NCBI GenBank assembly: GCA_013365325.1
Contig: JABVXV010000171.1
Span: 1 to 64,000, forward strand
DNA length: 64,000 nucleotides
Direction of reading: 5' to 3'
DNA from: Dipetalonema caudispina
Taxonomy: Eukaryota; Nematoda; Chromadorea; Rhabditida; Onchocercidae
Shown in pieces: positions 1-11,639 of the stretch. The position numbers and the translations under genes are program-made. Position 1 is the stretch's first letter. Each line of letters begins with the position of its first letter. Below the pieces are notes generated by a model that saw only the letters and a list, made by a program, of their open reading frames with translations, did not search any database and had not been told where the DNA came from.

Positions 1-8
1 TATTTCAG

Positions 9-887
9 GTATCAAATGAAAACGATCCGTCAGTGCAAGTAGATATAACCGACTACTGGAAGCAGAAAAATTTCACATCACAACTGAATTTAGGTGAAAT
101 AGTTCAGGACCAGGAATCTTCAAGTAGTATAGGAAAGAGAAATGAAGGCGAAATAACGACTATCGCTAATAGTATTAGAGCAGACGGAAAACAGTTTGTA
201 TGTAACATATGCCAAAAAACATACAAATGGCTGAAAAATCTGCGAAATCATGAAAGGATACACACGAAAGAACGGCAATACAACTGCAATAATTGCAGTA
301 AACTATTCAGACAGCGCGCTCAACTGCAACAACATCAACGGACACACAGTAATGAACGGCAATTCAAATGTTCTTCTTGCGAGAAAGGTTTTAATGATCG
401 CAGCAGTCTGCGAAGACATAGACGGATACACAGGAATGAAAAGCAATTCAAATGTCATTTATGCGGCAAAGGTTTCAATGATCTCAGTAATATGCGACAA
501 CATGAAAGGATACACACGAAAGAACGGCAATTCAACTGCAATAATTGCAGTAAACTATTCAGACTGCGCGCTCATCTGCAACAACATGAACGGACACACA
601 GTAATGCACAGCAATTCAAATGTTCTTCTTGCGACAAAGGTTTTAATGAACGCGGCAATCTGCGAAGACATGAACGGAGGATGCATACAGTCGGGGAACT
701 ATTGAAATGTGATCAATGTGGCAGCGGATTCAGTCGAAATTTTGATTTGAAAGAGCACAAAAAGAAGCATAAAGATTCTGATGAGAGGCTATTTTCTACA
801 GTGACCGCCTTAATTACGCCAACAACAGACGATATCACTGCTACAGATATGTTAATAAAGAAAATAATTTCGATCGTTAGGTTATGA
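9..887 (+). CDS. C2H2 zinc-finger protein, terminal exon (5' partial)
   Basis: The reading frame is open from a splice acceptor (TTTCAG ending at base 8) to a TGA at 885-887, so this is the last exon of a gene that starts left of the window. I see no convincing ATG, and the first in-frame residues read as internal protein. The C-terminal two thirds carry seven consecutive C2H2 fingers (C-x2-C-x12-H-x3/4-H), most joined by degenerate TGEKP-type linkers such as HTKERQ and HSNERQ. This predicts a nuclear DNA-binding protein. Fingers 2-3 and 5-6 are almost identical at the nucleotide level, because a three-finger (252-nt) block has been duplicated. After finger 7 comes a short Thr/Asp-rich tail. 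No KRAB, BTB or SET domain is visible in the part seen. The DNA target cannot be told from sequence. Confidence 0.9.
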   Translation, partial: VSNENDPSVQVDITDYWKQKNFTSQLNLGEIVQDQESSSSIGKRNEGEITTIANSIRADGKQFVCNICQKTYKWLKNLRNHERIHTKERQYNCNNCSKLFRQRAQLQQHQRTHSNERQFKCSSCEKGFNDRSSLRRHRRIHRNEKQFKCHLCGKGFNDLSNMRQHERIHTKERQFNCNNCSKLFRLRAHLQQHERTHSNAQQFKCSSCDKGFNERGNLRRHERRMHTVGELLKCDQCGSGFSRNFDLKEHKKKHKDSDERLFSTVTALITPTTDDITATDMLIKKIISIVRL

Positions 888-2928
888 AATTGCTATATTG
901 TGATGGCTTGTCGTGTTTTACTTTGTTATTTATGCTTTGCTTATTACTTCTCAATTTAATGACAAAAGTGATTTGAATGGAAAATTTGAATGATAATTGG
1001 ACAGCATTTCATTTTGTATCTTATTTATCATTTGAAATTTCCATATGTTATTTTAATCCATTGTAACAATATTCTATTAATCATCAGATTTGTTTAATCG
1101 ACCACCGTAATTTTTCACCTACAAATTTTTATTGAAAGTTAGTTCTTAAAGTTTGAAATTTTTGATCAGATATGTATTCTGCTGAGATTCAGTGAAAGAC
1201 ATCAATGAAAACGTCTAGTTTTCAAATTTAAAATTCTTTTTGTAATTTAATTTATCAGAGGTCATGTAGTCGTCATGTAAAATTAATATTTTTCTCTTGT
1301 GCCTTATAAATGAAATTCATTTTGATAATGCTCCGAAATGTACGATTTATAACAATAAAATTTTTAGAAAATATGAAGGAATTAATTGTAAAAATTGCAT
1401 ATTAAGCGAAAAGACGGAAATTTTTCTGCGTATGACCTTTTTCCTTTAACGGCTTTCTGAAGACTTCTTTAATATTTTTGAACAGTAACCTTTTTTTTTC
1501 TCATTACTGTTAAAAATGGTGGCTGATATTTGATTAAATAAATATTTCTTTCGGTAAACTCGAAAAAGTTACTTATGTAATTGTCCGATCAAAGTTTGTT
1601 CAAAGTCAACGATTTTACCATTCTTCTTTTAGCAAAATTTAAAATAAAATAATTTTTAAATTAGATTAAAAAGGAAATTTTGTTAAGCAAACATTTGCTT
1701 CATAAATTTGAAAGACTTATTTACGTTATCAGTGTTACTAATGTATCAATTAATAAAGACAGCAAAGTAAAAAGTTTTGGTGATTGCAATAATAGTATAT
1801 TGTATATGATACTAATGGATAATAGAAGTGACAGTGATTATAGGAGCAATATTAATAGTGAAGATTGAAACTCCGCTATTATGACTGACATATTCGAATT
1901 CAATATCGTTGTATCAGTGATAATAACACTGAAGAGAGCAAATATAAGACAAATAACAAACCAAACAACAATCCAATACAACACATTTATTTTTTAAAAT
2001 GAAATCAAATTAAATTATTAAGTGAACAGCTATAAGTTACTATAAACATTTGCGATATTTCAACAAAATTATTCTATTTTAACGCCAAAAAAAAAATCTA
2101 AATTTGTCATAACTGTTGCAAAATTTTTAAAAACAAAGAAAAAAATGAAAAAGGAATTAGGCGAATTAAACAAATACAGTCAAAATAAATGAAACTAACT
2201 AACAAATTAGTAAAATTAATTACAATCTATTGAATAGTGATATGCATTTATTAAGTAAATGCAAAAAAAAAAAAAAAAAAAAATTAGAGAATATTCAACA
2301 AAACGATTGTATTAATTACCAAATTAAATACAGTACCAAAATCAATTACCCCATTAAAACAACAGCTCATATCATTGGTTTCAGATGAAAAAAAAAAAGA
2401 AAAAAAAAAACTGAATTGGAATCTGAAATTTGTGATGTTAGCTTGTAAAGTAATATTTACTTTTCAGATTGTATTTTATATTGCTTTTACTGATAGATGA
2501 TTAAGTATTCCAATTATCAGTTCCATTTTTTTAAAATAATTTTTGCTATCATTATCAATTTTTTAACATGTAAAAAAAAAAATACTGTACCTTGCATTTT
2601 ACCTGTTATACAATGCTATGTAAATACATCGTTATCGAAGAACAATTTAGCTTCCGTTCCTTTCACAATCATTTAAATGTCTTCAAATTTCAATGCAGTA
2701 TATCATTTCAAATAAAACTTTAACGAAAGGTATGTTTAATTCGATGGATTTTGTCAATTTAAAAAAAGTACCACTTATCGTAATTTTCTTTCGATTATGT
2801 CGCATTTCTATTCGCGAATATAAATTGATAGTAACTTGTAAAAATTGCAAATTCATTTTCATCGAATTTTTTCATTAATTCTATCTAATTAATGCCTTCT
2901 CTTTCAGATAAAACTTACTTCATCAGCA
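888..2928. other. Intergenic AT-rich stretch, no gene supported
   Basis: This is the 3' UTR of the zinc-finger gene followed by AT-rich spacer with several poly(A) runs, for example near 2263-2282. Short open frames at 1680-1868 and 2693-2878 have no recognisable content and no supporting splice context. Confidence 0.6.
1354..1359 (+). promoter_or_regulatory. Candidate polyadenylation signal of zinc-finger gene
   Basis: A canonical AATAAA lies 467 nt after the stop codon. In AT-rich DNA such hexamers are frequent, so this is only a candidate. Confidence 0.3.
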
Positions 2929-3765
2929 ATGCGTATCACATTTATTATCATCTTAGCATGCATTGTCTTCATTTTCGGGAAACAGAATTATAATAGGAAA
3001 AATGATACTTCATCATCGGAGGAAGGTAAAAACTTTTTACAGTATTGCAATTTCATTAATCATAACAAAATGAAACATAATAGTTTGTGTTTCTTTCTGA
3101 AAAGAAAATTTCCATCATCATTATTTTCTTAACTCATTTGATTTTTTTTTTTTTTTTTCTTTTTTAAAGCACATATTCATATTGTATTATAAGATTTAGA
3201 TTATGATATTGTCGTAGAAGTATCGGTCAATTTTATTATTAATAGTTGATAAAGATGGATATGATTAGAATGAGAATAAATCAGGATAAATATGAAGAAG
3301 TAATGCGATAATAATTCAAAAATTTTCGACTATTTTTGTTATTTCATAAAAATATTCATTAAAAAAAAAAAAAAAAAAAATGCTTCAGAATGCATAGATA
3401 AAGGAGATGAACAATTTTGTGAAGAAATTATGGAACGTGAACAATGCAAAACATATGAACGTTATGCTAAAGAAAATTGTCGTTTTAGTTGCGGATATTG
3501 CGATTCATCGTATGGTATGAATTTTTTTTTTTACTATGAATAGGGTTGAAATTTTTAAAATTTACTCTTTATTTAACAATTTTTCCCTTTTTTTTTCTTT
3601 TGAGTTTAATAACATTCATTTAGATTATATAATCGCATTACGGTAATTAATTCGATAATTATCCGAGCAAATTTAATGCTGCTATTTACTAATTGTTTAA
3701 TAGATAGAGAGAAGTTTTATTTATGATTTTATATTATAATACAAAAATATCTTTTAGAATGCTAA
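2929..3765 (+). CDS. Small secreted single-ShKT-domain peptide
   Basis: Three exons fit with consistent phases: 2929-3025, 3389-3514 and 3758-3765, coding 76 residues. The first exon starts at an ATG and encodes a hydrophobic signal peptide (about residues 1-17, MRITFIIILACIVFIFG). A short Ser/Glu-rich linker follows. Exon 2 carries six cysteines spaced C-x8-C-x8-C-x10-C-x3-C-x2-C, ending in the diagnostic CxxxCxxC (CRFSCGYC). This is the ShKT fold, a disulfide-rich domain common in secreted nematode proteins and named after a sea anemone potassium-channel blocker. The protein is probably secreted. Some parasite ShKT peptides modulate host T-cell potassium channels; whether this one does cannot be read from sequence. 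The last exon contributes only two residues and TAA, so the exact C-terminus is less certain than the domain. Confidence 0.8.
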
Positions 3766-6700
3766 CACAAACCAAAGGGAAAGTGTGATAAAGTGATGCA
3801 AAAAGATAATTATACCCTCACTGATAATTTTGATGCAATACTTTGCCAGAAGACAAGGAAACCTAAAAACAAATTTATCTTCTTAAATGATAGAAAAGCT
3901 AATGCAATTCTCTGATATAACGAATAAAAACATAAATTTTCTTTCAAAATGTTGAAATGCTGAACGAAATTTCACACAAAAGTTTAACGTTAAATGTATG
4001 TAATGTATGTAATGTACATTTCACTTCTTCATTCAAAATATTTTCAATCAAATGCTATCAATTATCTTATCGCTTCTGATTAAAATTGAAAAATTTGGAA
4101 AATTTAATGTGAAAGAAATAATTCTAATCACTTTAGTATTACATTTTCAACATAAGGATTGTTGAGATTAGTTGAATTCAACAACAAATTTGGATTCGAA
4201 ATGATAGAGTTGAAAATAATGCACTTTTCAAATGAAACGGTTCTTTTAATGTAAATGTCGAATTGTCCACAATTCCAACAGATTTACATTTTATCTAACA
4301 AGCAAATTATAAAGAGATTAGTTGAAATGATTATAAAAGTTTAACGTAACAAACAGTGACTAAATTTTCACAATTTATCAGTATGTTCTGATTTTAATAT
4401 AAATTTGATCGAAAAAACACATCTAAGAATTTGAAGAGATAAATTTTATGGAAATATTAGTTTGAAGAAAATCCGAAATGAAATTTAAGAAAGATAATTT
4501 GAAAAGCAAAATATAATTTACTTGATTAATAAACCATAAGCAAGATCCGATACCTTTTTAGTATGTTCCAATTGATAACTATAGCTTACAACTGTACTAA
4601 AACTAATCAATCATTACCTGAAATAATCAAAGATAATTATCAGTAATGGAAAAAAAAATTGTTGTAGCATGAATTTTAATGTTTCACAATTTACTGAAGT
4701 GTTCAAAAAGAAAACCATCCGAATAGATATACTATCTATTAATAATTATATCACAATTCCAAAGAAAAAAAAGAATATTTTTGCAAAAAATTATTTTCTG
4801 CTAAACTGAAATAAAAAAAAAAAAAAAATGCTAAACAATATTAAAAATATTGCTCAACTATTTGCAATAACACTAAAAAAAAAAAAAAACAGCAATCTGA
4901 AAAACGTAGAGAAAACATTGCCAGCACTAATTAAACATTTCAAACTTAAATTAAACAGTATTATCAAAATATAAAGATAATTTGAAAACACATTGATATC
5001 AATGCAAACTTATTAATACTAAATCAATTTCAAATCTTTCGATATTTGTTGATTTCCTTTTATTTTTCATCTTTAACTAAACTTTCAAAAAATTTTTCAT
5101 AGAAGATCTATCGTTAAAGTACCATTAAATTGATAACATGTAATAATTTAATTTCTTGACTCTTTCTTTCAATACTTTTCTTTTTGTTAAGAAAAATTAT
5201 TTACAGCAATATTCGAATTTTTAATTAAAATGTTTAACCTCAAAATAATTGTATTACTTTGAAGAAAATGGAAGTGATCACAATTGTGATACTAGAGAAA
5301 AAATTCAAAAAAAAAAATAAATAAATAAATAATAACTATCAATTTCAAATTGGAATTGCAATAATTTATTTGAGATAATCTGATCGTACATGTAATTTTT
5401 GATTATAATGGTAATATTGTTACTGTGATTGTATTCAGATATTTATCGATAATATTTCTGATCACAAACTTATGCCAATCCTACAAAACAATCTGAGAAT
5501 TTTATTTGTCAATAAAAGTTACTAAAATCAAAACTAATTAAATTTTTACTTTTGCTATCAGTTGAAAGAAAGTTACAAAACTAAAATCCCTGCGATTTTT
5601 TATAAACAAATGTCCTTCAACTTTTTTTTTCTGATTAATTAATTCATTAATCAGATTATTACTTTTGTCTTTATATTTTAAATAGTATTATGGATAATAC
5701 ACATAAATGTAGACCAATATGAAATGAATGCATGCAATGGTAAAGTATCATCAGAATAATTTGGTTGATTCTATTTTTAATATATAAATTTTAACCATAA
5801 TACTTCTCATTCTTAAACTAAGTTTCCATTTTTGAATTGCATCATCTGAATGAAACTAGTAATTAAATTAGAAATTAGAAATGAAATTTACAACATGTAC
5901 AATTTACTCTGTCATAGCTTCTGGAAAACTATATGTATTTGCATTTAATTCCGCATAAAAAAGATTAATTACACAATTTATTTCATGATTATTAACATTC
6001 ATTAAGAGAATACTAACAATTAGTTTCGTATTCATTCCAACGATCATGCGTCCAAATATCGGATTCTGTCGTTTCATCAAATGTAACATTTGTGTAAGTT
6101 TATATAACCATTCCCAAATTTTAATTTAATAAATAAACCACCTCATAATAAAATCTTTTTGGGAAATTTAATTTTTTATTTAAATATAAATCAACAAATG
6201 AAAAAGTAGAAATGACGACAGTTAAACAAACCGCAAATTCATCATGAATATATGCTATATTTAAACTGGTTCTATCGTATTAATCAATGATTTATGATAA
6301 TAATCAACACTAAATTTTCCATCAAATAATTTAACACCTATTTAATCGTATAAAATTGCATTTAAATAATGATTTTTATTCAAAACATATTTGCTCGTTT
6401 TTAAATTGCAACAAATTTTTTGTCATTTCCCAAGAATTAATTATATTATGCCATTCAATAATTATCTAAAACTAATTCCAAATTGATCCACTGATAAAAA
6501 CTTCTAATATTACTCTTACTAACACATGATAACACGGAATTCAATATATGAATGGTAATAAGCTAAGCTAATTCCATATTACGGTTTACTATTTGAAGAA
6601 AAAAAAAAGTTCAAGGAAATTGCGATTTTCATTTCTAATAATGTCATTTTGTTAACTCGATAATTTGCTACTCAACATCATAGAAAAGAATTAGCGAAAG

Positions 6701-6889
6701 AAAAAAAAAAGATTCAACAACTCAGATCAATCAGTTTTGTTTTTTTTTTTACCATCATCAAGAAGGTTAATTTGTCAAAAAATGCTTAATCAATTGTAGT
6801 TTGTAACTAATTATACTTGCAGAATTACTTGTTTATTTTTTATCTGACATTTGAAATCACTCAAAATTCCTTAAGTTTTTTTTTTTTAG
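3766..6889. other. Intergenic AT-rich stretch, no gene supported
   Basis: Mostly A/T-rich spacer. Around 5980-6100 there is a short coding-like patch ending at a good donor motif (GTAAGTTT), but the frame could not be fixed on either strand. It may include an unlocated 5' exon of the saposin-like gene that follows. Confidence 0.5.
3923..3928 (+). promoter_or_regulatory. Candidate polyadenylation signal of ShKT gene
   Basis: AATAAA 158 nt downstream of the predicted TAA of the ShKT gene; position is plausible for a nematode 3' end. Confidence 0.4.
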
Positions 6890-7594
6890 ATGAAAATTTA
6901 TGCAACATTTGTAATAGCATAAAAATCAGTATTTCCCGCATTTATGATCTATTTTTCAGTATAATTCTTTGGAGACGGCTGGTTCGTCTCTATTTACGAT
7001 GCTCATTGAGTGTTATTCAATGCTTTCGCAAAATGTTACACTCTACGTATGAATTTCTTACATTTAATTTTATGCATAAACTTTTCCAACAATCATAATT
7101 TTATTCTGAAGATTTCCACTTCCGCTCAGAAAGTATCATTTATGATTCATGAAATTCATTCATTCATTCAAAAAAAAAAATCCTTTCAATTTACACATAT
7201 CTTTGAGTTTCCAAAAAAAAAAAAGAAAAGGTCAAAAATTTTAATAATTTTAAGTATACGATGTAAAATGAAAGCAAAATTTAAAATTAAGCCAACTATG
7301 GAATGTAACTTGTTGAATCTATTCTCATTCAACAAATTTCATTAACTAATATTGTAAATGCTAACAATGATTATTTGACGATATTTTAGATTGTAAAACA
7401 AAAGTTATTGAAGAAAAAAAATTTTTTCGTTTTTTATAAAACTGTAGTGAATTTTATCCCGAAAATTCACAAAGCAAAAGATACATTGAAATAATAAAAA
7501 TTATTTAATTAATCTAGGAAATAGAAATGCATTAGTTGGGAAAAGCTGTAAAGCTTTTGAAATATGTTTAAATTTTAAAATTATTCAATTATGA
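6890..7594 (+). CDS. Saposin-B/caenopore-like gene or pseudogene (partial model)
   Basis: Four candidate exons together give the six-cysteine signature of a saposin-B domain. 6890-about 6950, after a poly-T acceptor, reads ENLCNICNSIKI (C1-x2-C2, helix 1). 6960-7046 reads SLETAGSSLFTMLIECYSML (C3, helix 2) and ends at a GTATGA donor. 7390-7428 reads CKTKVIEEKKFF (C4, helix 3). 7518-7594 reads NALVGKSCKAFEICLNF then TGA (C5-x5-C6). Junction 3-4 is phase-consistent. Junctions 1-2 and 2-3 are not, and no exon with a start codon and signal peptide was found. So either an exon boundary is misjudged or the gene is decayed. Saposin-like proteins bind or perforate lipid membranes; in nematodes, caenopores act in the gut against bacteria. 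The cysteine spacing is the evidence; the function is inferred from the family. Confidence 0.42.
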
Positions 7595-8671
7595 ATGCTT
7601 TCATCGGTCACATTGATTTCATTCTCCAGAAAGCTTTCAGAATCTATAGAATAGTTCTGATTCTCGCGATTCAAGATTTAGATGGTTAACAATAGTGGAG
7701 AATGGAGATATGGGATTTCCGATCATACAATTCGACATGATTCAAATGAAATTTAAAGAAATTTAAAAATATATGAAATGAACTCAATGGTAAATTTCAG
7801 GAAGCACTATTTGCAAGCTTACTCATTTTTGCTTCAATTGTGACATGTCTAAAGAAAACGAAGAAAAAACCCGAACCACAGGAAAGTGTAATGCTCGGAA
7901 CAACCGGTTCGCTTTTTTTTTTTTTTTTTCCACTGTCTCTTTCTATCTTTCCCGACATTCTCAGAGATTTTTCTCAATAAATTCTTAAAAATTACTTTGT
8001 TTATCTTCATGCTTGAAATTTTTAGTGATAGATGAAATTCCAGTTTTTTGTGTTCAGTTAAGAAGTAAAAGAATTTTCATTACTACACCGATTATTTTCA
8101 ATGTTTTTTTTTTTTTTTTTTTAATCAATAGATATATAATAGGAACATTTACCAACTTCACATAATTTTTACTTTTAATTATCCGATAGTTTAATAATTA
8201 TTTTTGACGAAAAAAAGGAAGAAAAAAGTTGGAAAAAATCCAGTAATTTAAAAAACAAATCAATCATCTGATATTTTTCGAATGAACAATTATCTAATGA
8301 AGAAAAAAAAAAAAGAAAAAACTTTACAATTTTCACTGTATAATTCTACCAACAATTAGTTAAATAATTGTAATCAAAAAAGGAAGCAGTTGGCATTAAA
8401 TCAAAGCCTTTAGATTTTCAAAAAATTAAAAACCCTACGGACTATTTTGCATGCTTATTGTGATTTTGCAAACTAATCCGTTAACTTCAATTTTATCCAA
8501 TATGATAATTTTGATAAATTCCTCTAACATTATCAGCAATCAAATTAGTTGATCACATTAATTCTACAATTAATTGATAATACCAAAGCAAATCACATTC
8601 TGATGTTTAATGAACGTTTACAGAAAGTACAAGCATGAATCATAATTCATAGTGTTTTATTTTGAAATTTC
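7595..8671. other. Intergenic AT-rich stretch, nothing recognised
   Basis: AT-rich spacer with poly-T and poly-A runs (for example about 7913-7930 and 8104-8122). No coding-like frame was found. Confidence 0.5.
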
Positions 8672-10534
8672 ATGCATTTCTTTTTTTCCTTTCAAAAGTT
8701 GCCAAATACAATTATCTATTATTTTCAGTTGATACAAAACTTGATGTAAGTTTACCTTTTTTTTCAAAGTATTATTCACATCAAACTAAATTTTATTCTA
8801 TTAAAAAAATTTATTTTTGCACAGACAAACATCTCCAAAAGCTTTTGTTAATTATGCTATCAGTGATGAATCTTCGTAATATCAACAAACTTAGAGTTAA
8901 TCACCAGGAAACATATAAGTGGCGGGAAGATGACAGTTATGAAATATCCCATATAAAATTTCAAAATTTTTAATTTTGGAAGAATAAAAAAATTACCGAA
9001 AAAGCTTAACATTGCTTTATTTTAGATCTTTTTATTAGCACTTACAATTGAATTAAGTGCTATTTTTTTTACCGCTTTTATTTATTTGTCCTAATTTCTT
9101 AAATATACTCGCTACAGCAATCCTCATTAATTACAGAGCAAGAAATTACAGAGTTTACAAAAGATGCAAATAGAGATGCAGGATGGAAAACCATTACCAA
9201 CACCAAATGCACCGGATACAGTATCCATTATTATTTAAAATTTTTGAAAGACAAAAAAAAAAGGAAAAAAAAATTTGCTATTAAGTTTAGAAAAACTAAG
9301 TTCCATGTTAGAAATCATTTTGATAAAAAAAGAAAGTAAAAGATTAAGTTAAGTCTTGATTACGTCATATAATTAGTGATTATTCAGGCTATTTTTCAAT
9401 GCTTAAATTTTAAATTTATGGGATATCGAAGAGAAATAATAGCAGGAAAGTAAAATTTTGGTTCATAATAATACATTATAGTAGTGGAATTCGTTCTTTA
9501 AAAAAGTGAAAAAAAAAAAAAAAAAAAGAAAGTTATTTGAGAAACCAAATGTTGAAAAAACGCTATTGATTGAATTCGATCGTGAAAATAACCAACTGAA
9601 CAAATCTCATATTGGTAGTAAAAGTAAGAATTTTAAAGTTTGTTTATTTGATTCAAAAACTAAATTTCATTTTTTACAATTGAAATGAAAGGAAACAATA
9701 TAATTAATATATATTTAGAACAATAAAATACTTTTATCATTCGTTTTCTTCGTCGATTTTTCCTCGACAGATATTTTTCAGATGAGAAAGAAACTACAGA
9801 TGACAACCAGGTCTTTTAAAATTCTTAATAATAAAAATTCTAATTCAATTTATTCAAAAAAATATTTGCAATTTATAATTTAGAAGAAAATAACTACAAT
9901 GTGATAATGTTAGCATTGAAAACAAAATGAAAAATGGGATCAAATAAATTCTCTTCTTTTCATCTTCCCATTTTTAATCATTATTTTTCTGAATAGTTGC
10001 ATTGAATATCAGTAAGATCAGCTCTTTTTTTTTTCTTTTTTTTTTCAGATTATCTAATTATTTTCATTCCTCATCTTTTTTCTCATCGAAAATAGTAATT
10101 AAAGTTTAAATTAGTTTAACAATAATTTCATTTCATATTGAATTAAGCATTTTAGAAGTTGGAAATAAACAAAACACAAATGACAACAATAGAACCAAGT
10201 ATCCGAAGTGAGAAAACACAAGGAGAATTATCAAAAGAGAAAAATAAAGTGCAAATAAAGTATTATTTTTTTATCTTATAATTTATATATAGGTAATATT
10301 AATTTTGGTCAACAAATAAGATTAACTTAAGGTAAAAAGTATCTATTCAAGAATCTATTCAAGTTTATAGAGGATAAAGTAATTTATAGATCAACGGAAA
10401 GTTCCGGGAAATCAGAGGGAAGTCAAAAAGATGAATTAAAAGTTGGTAGACAAACTCCTGAAACAGATTCTCATGCAACATCAAAGCAGGAAGAAAGTTC
10501 AAATAAAGAAATTCCAATCGTACGAAACACTTAA
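8672..10534 (+). CDS. Unrecognised multi-exon gene with Ser/Glu/Lys-rich tail (tentative model)
   Basis: I do not recognise the product. Candidate exons: 8672-8745 (from an ATG, MHFFFSFQK...); 8825-8875 (QTSPKAFVNYAISDES); 9137-9220 (either EITEFTKDANRDAGWKT or, in another frame, LQKMQIEMQDGKPLPTPNAP); 9782-9810 (EKETTDDNQ); 10156-10248 (KLEINKTQMTTIEPSIRSE); 10373-10534 (STESSGKSEGSQKDELK...VRNT, then TAA). Exons 3, 4 and 5 join with consistent phases in the first frame given. The junction from exon 2 to exon 3, and the donor of exon 5, remain uncertain. The last exon is clearly coding in composition, hydrophilic and probably disordered. An AATAAA sits 48 nt after its stop. The N-terminus is hydrophobic but not a textbook signal peptide. 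No domain can be named. Confidence 0.4.
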
Positions 10535-10581
10535 ATTGTAAGTATAACGCAATACTAAAAAAATATCTTCCTTTAATAGCA

Positions 10582-10587
10582 AATAAA
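10582..10587 (+). promoter_or_regulatory. Candidate polyadenylation signal
   Basis: AATAAA 48 nt past the TAA at 10532-10534, a typical distance. It supports a real 3' end for the unrecognised plus-strand gene. Confidence 0.45.
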
Positions 10588-11639
10588 AGATAGAAATAAT
10601 TATGAATTGAATGATAATTTTGATAATTAATATAGAAAACTTTCAAATTAAATAATATTTAAAAATATTTTATCAGTTTATTTTAGTAACTTAATCTTAT
10701 TATGTACAATAACCATTTTGTCATCTTAATTCAAACTATCAACAGCACTAATTTCATTCTGTAAAAAAAAAAAAAGAAATTGTATTCTATTAGTTATCTG
10801 ATGGATGTTATCCTAATTCTTTGTTTCGAATACATTTAATTTGCATGACACTTAATTCTAGAATAAGTTTAGATATTTGAAGTAAAAATTCAAATTTATA
10901 GAAAGAAATCTTTGACATGAAAACTACAAAGCTTATCTCATAGTCTTTCAATTAAATAGCTAATAATTAATCTTAACAAACATTTTCATTTTTAATATTC
11001 AACAATAGTAATTCATCCAAGTATATCTGTCAACTTCATTCTAATAATCTCAACTTTTCTACCAAATTTAAGTATCACCACAATTTTTTAGTAAATTAGG
11101 CTTTTCATGCATGAAAATATTTTCAAAATTTTCTAAAAAAATACATAATGCAATTTTGAATGTTAGGAAGAAACCAAAAATTTGCATTCCATAAATGGAA
11201 TTCATTTAATAAATCTCTCTCATTAGCTTGCTGATTTCTCGAATTCTACCTTTCAATTTATCGATCAAGAATGAAGAATTACATCGCATGAGTAAACAAT
11301 GCCGTCATTTCTCAAGATTTAAAGGCTATTGAAATTTTTTCAACTTGTAGATTTTTTACTTAACATATGTTTTGTAAATGCTATAAAGGTATGTTTATGC
11401 ATATTTATTGACTTATACTGTAATATTATTATATGTATTATGTTATAAATCTCATCCTACTAGTCGGTGATTATGAAATTTTTAAAATTTATTTGCTTAT
11501 GTAATTTATATTTTGGCAGTAATGCTTCAGTGTTCATTGCAGATGCATTTTTTTTTTTTTTGAATAGCAATGAACAATATACATAGATGACAATATTTAA
11601 TCATTGAATAGTGTAAATATAAGAAATAGAAAAAATGAA
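10588..11639. other. Intergenic AT-rich stretch, nothing recognised
   Basis: No coding-like frame or structured repeat seen beyond A/T runs. Confidence 0.5.

Noticed and set aside
250..705. 151-codon open frame overlapping the zinc-finger exon in another frame
   Set aside because: Repetitive by-product of the duplicated finger coding sequence; the finger frame is unambiguous.
5904..6100. Coding-like patch on both strands with a GTAAGTTT donor on the plus strand
   Set aside because: The most protein-like minus frame lacks an acceptor and a start, and plus frames could not be linked in phase to anything. Possibly an unlocated exon, not reportable as a gene.
8876..8894. A possible 19-nt intron linking YAISDES to NHQETYKWRE
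   Set aside because: Phase-consistent, but far below the shortest introns confirmed in this window (about 90 nt).
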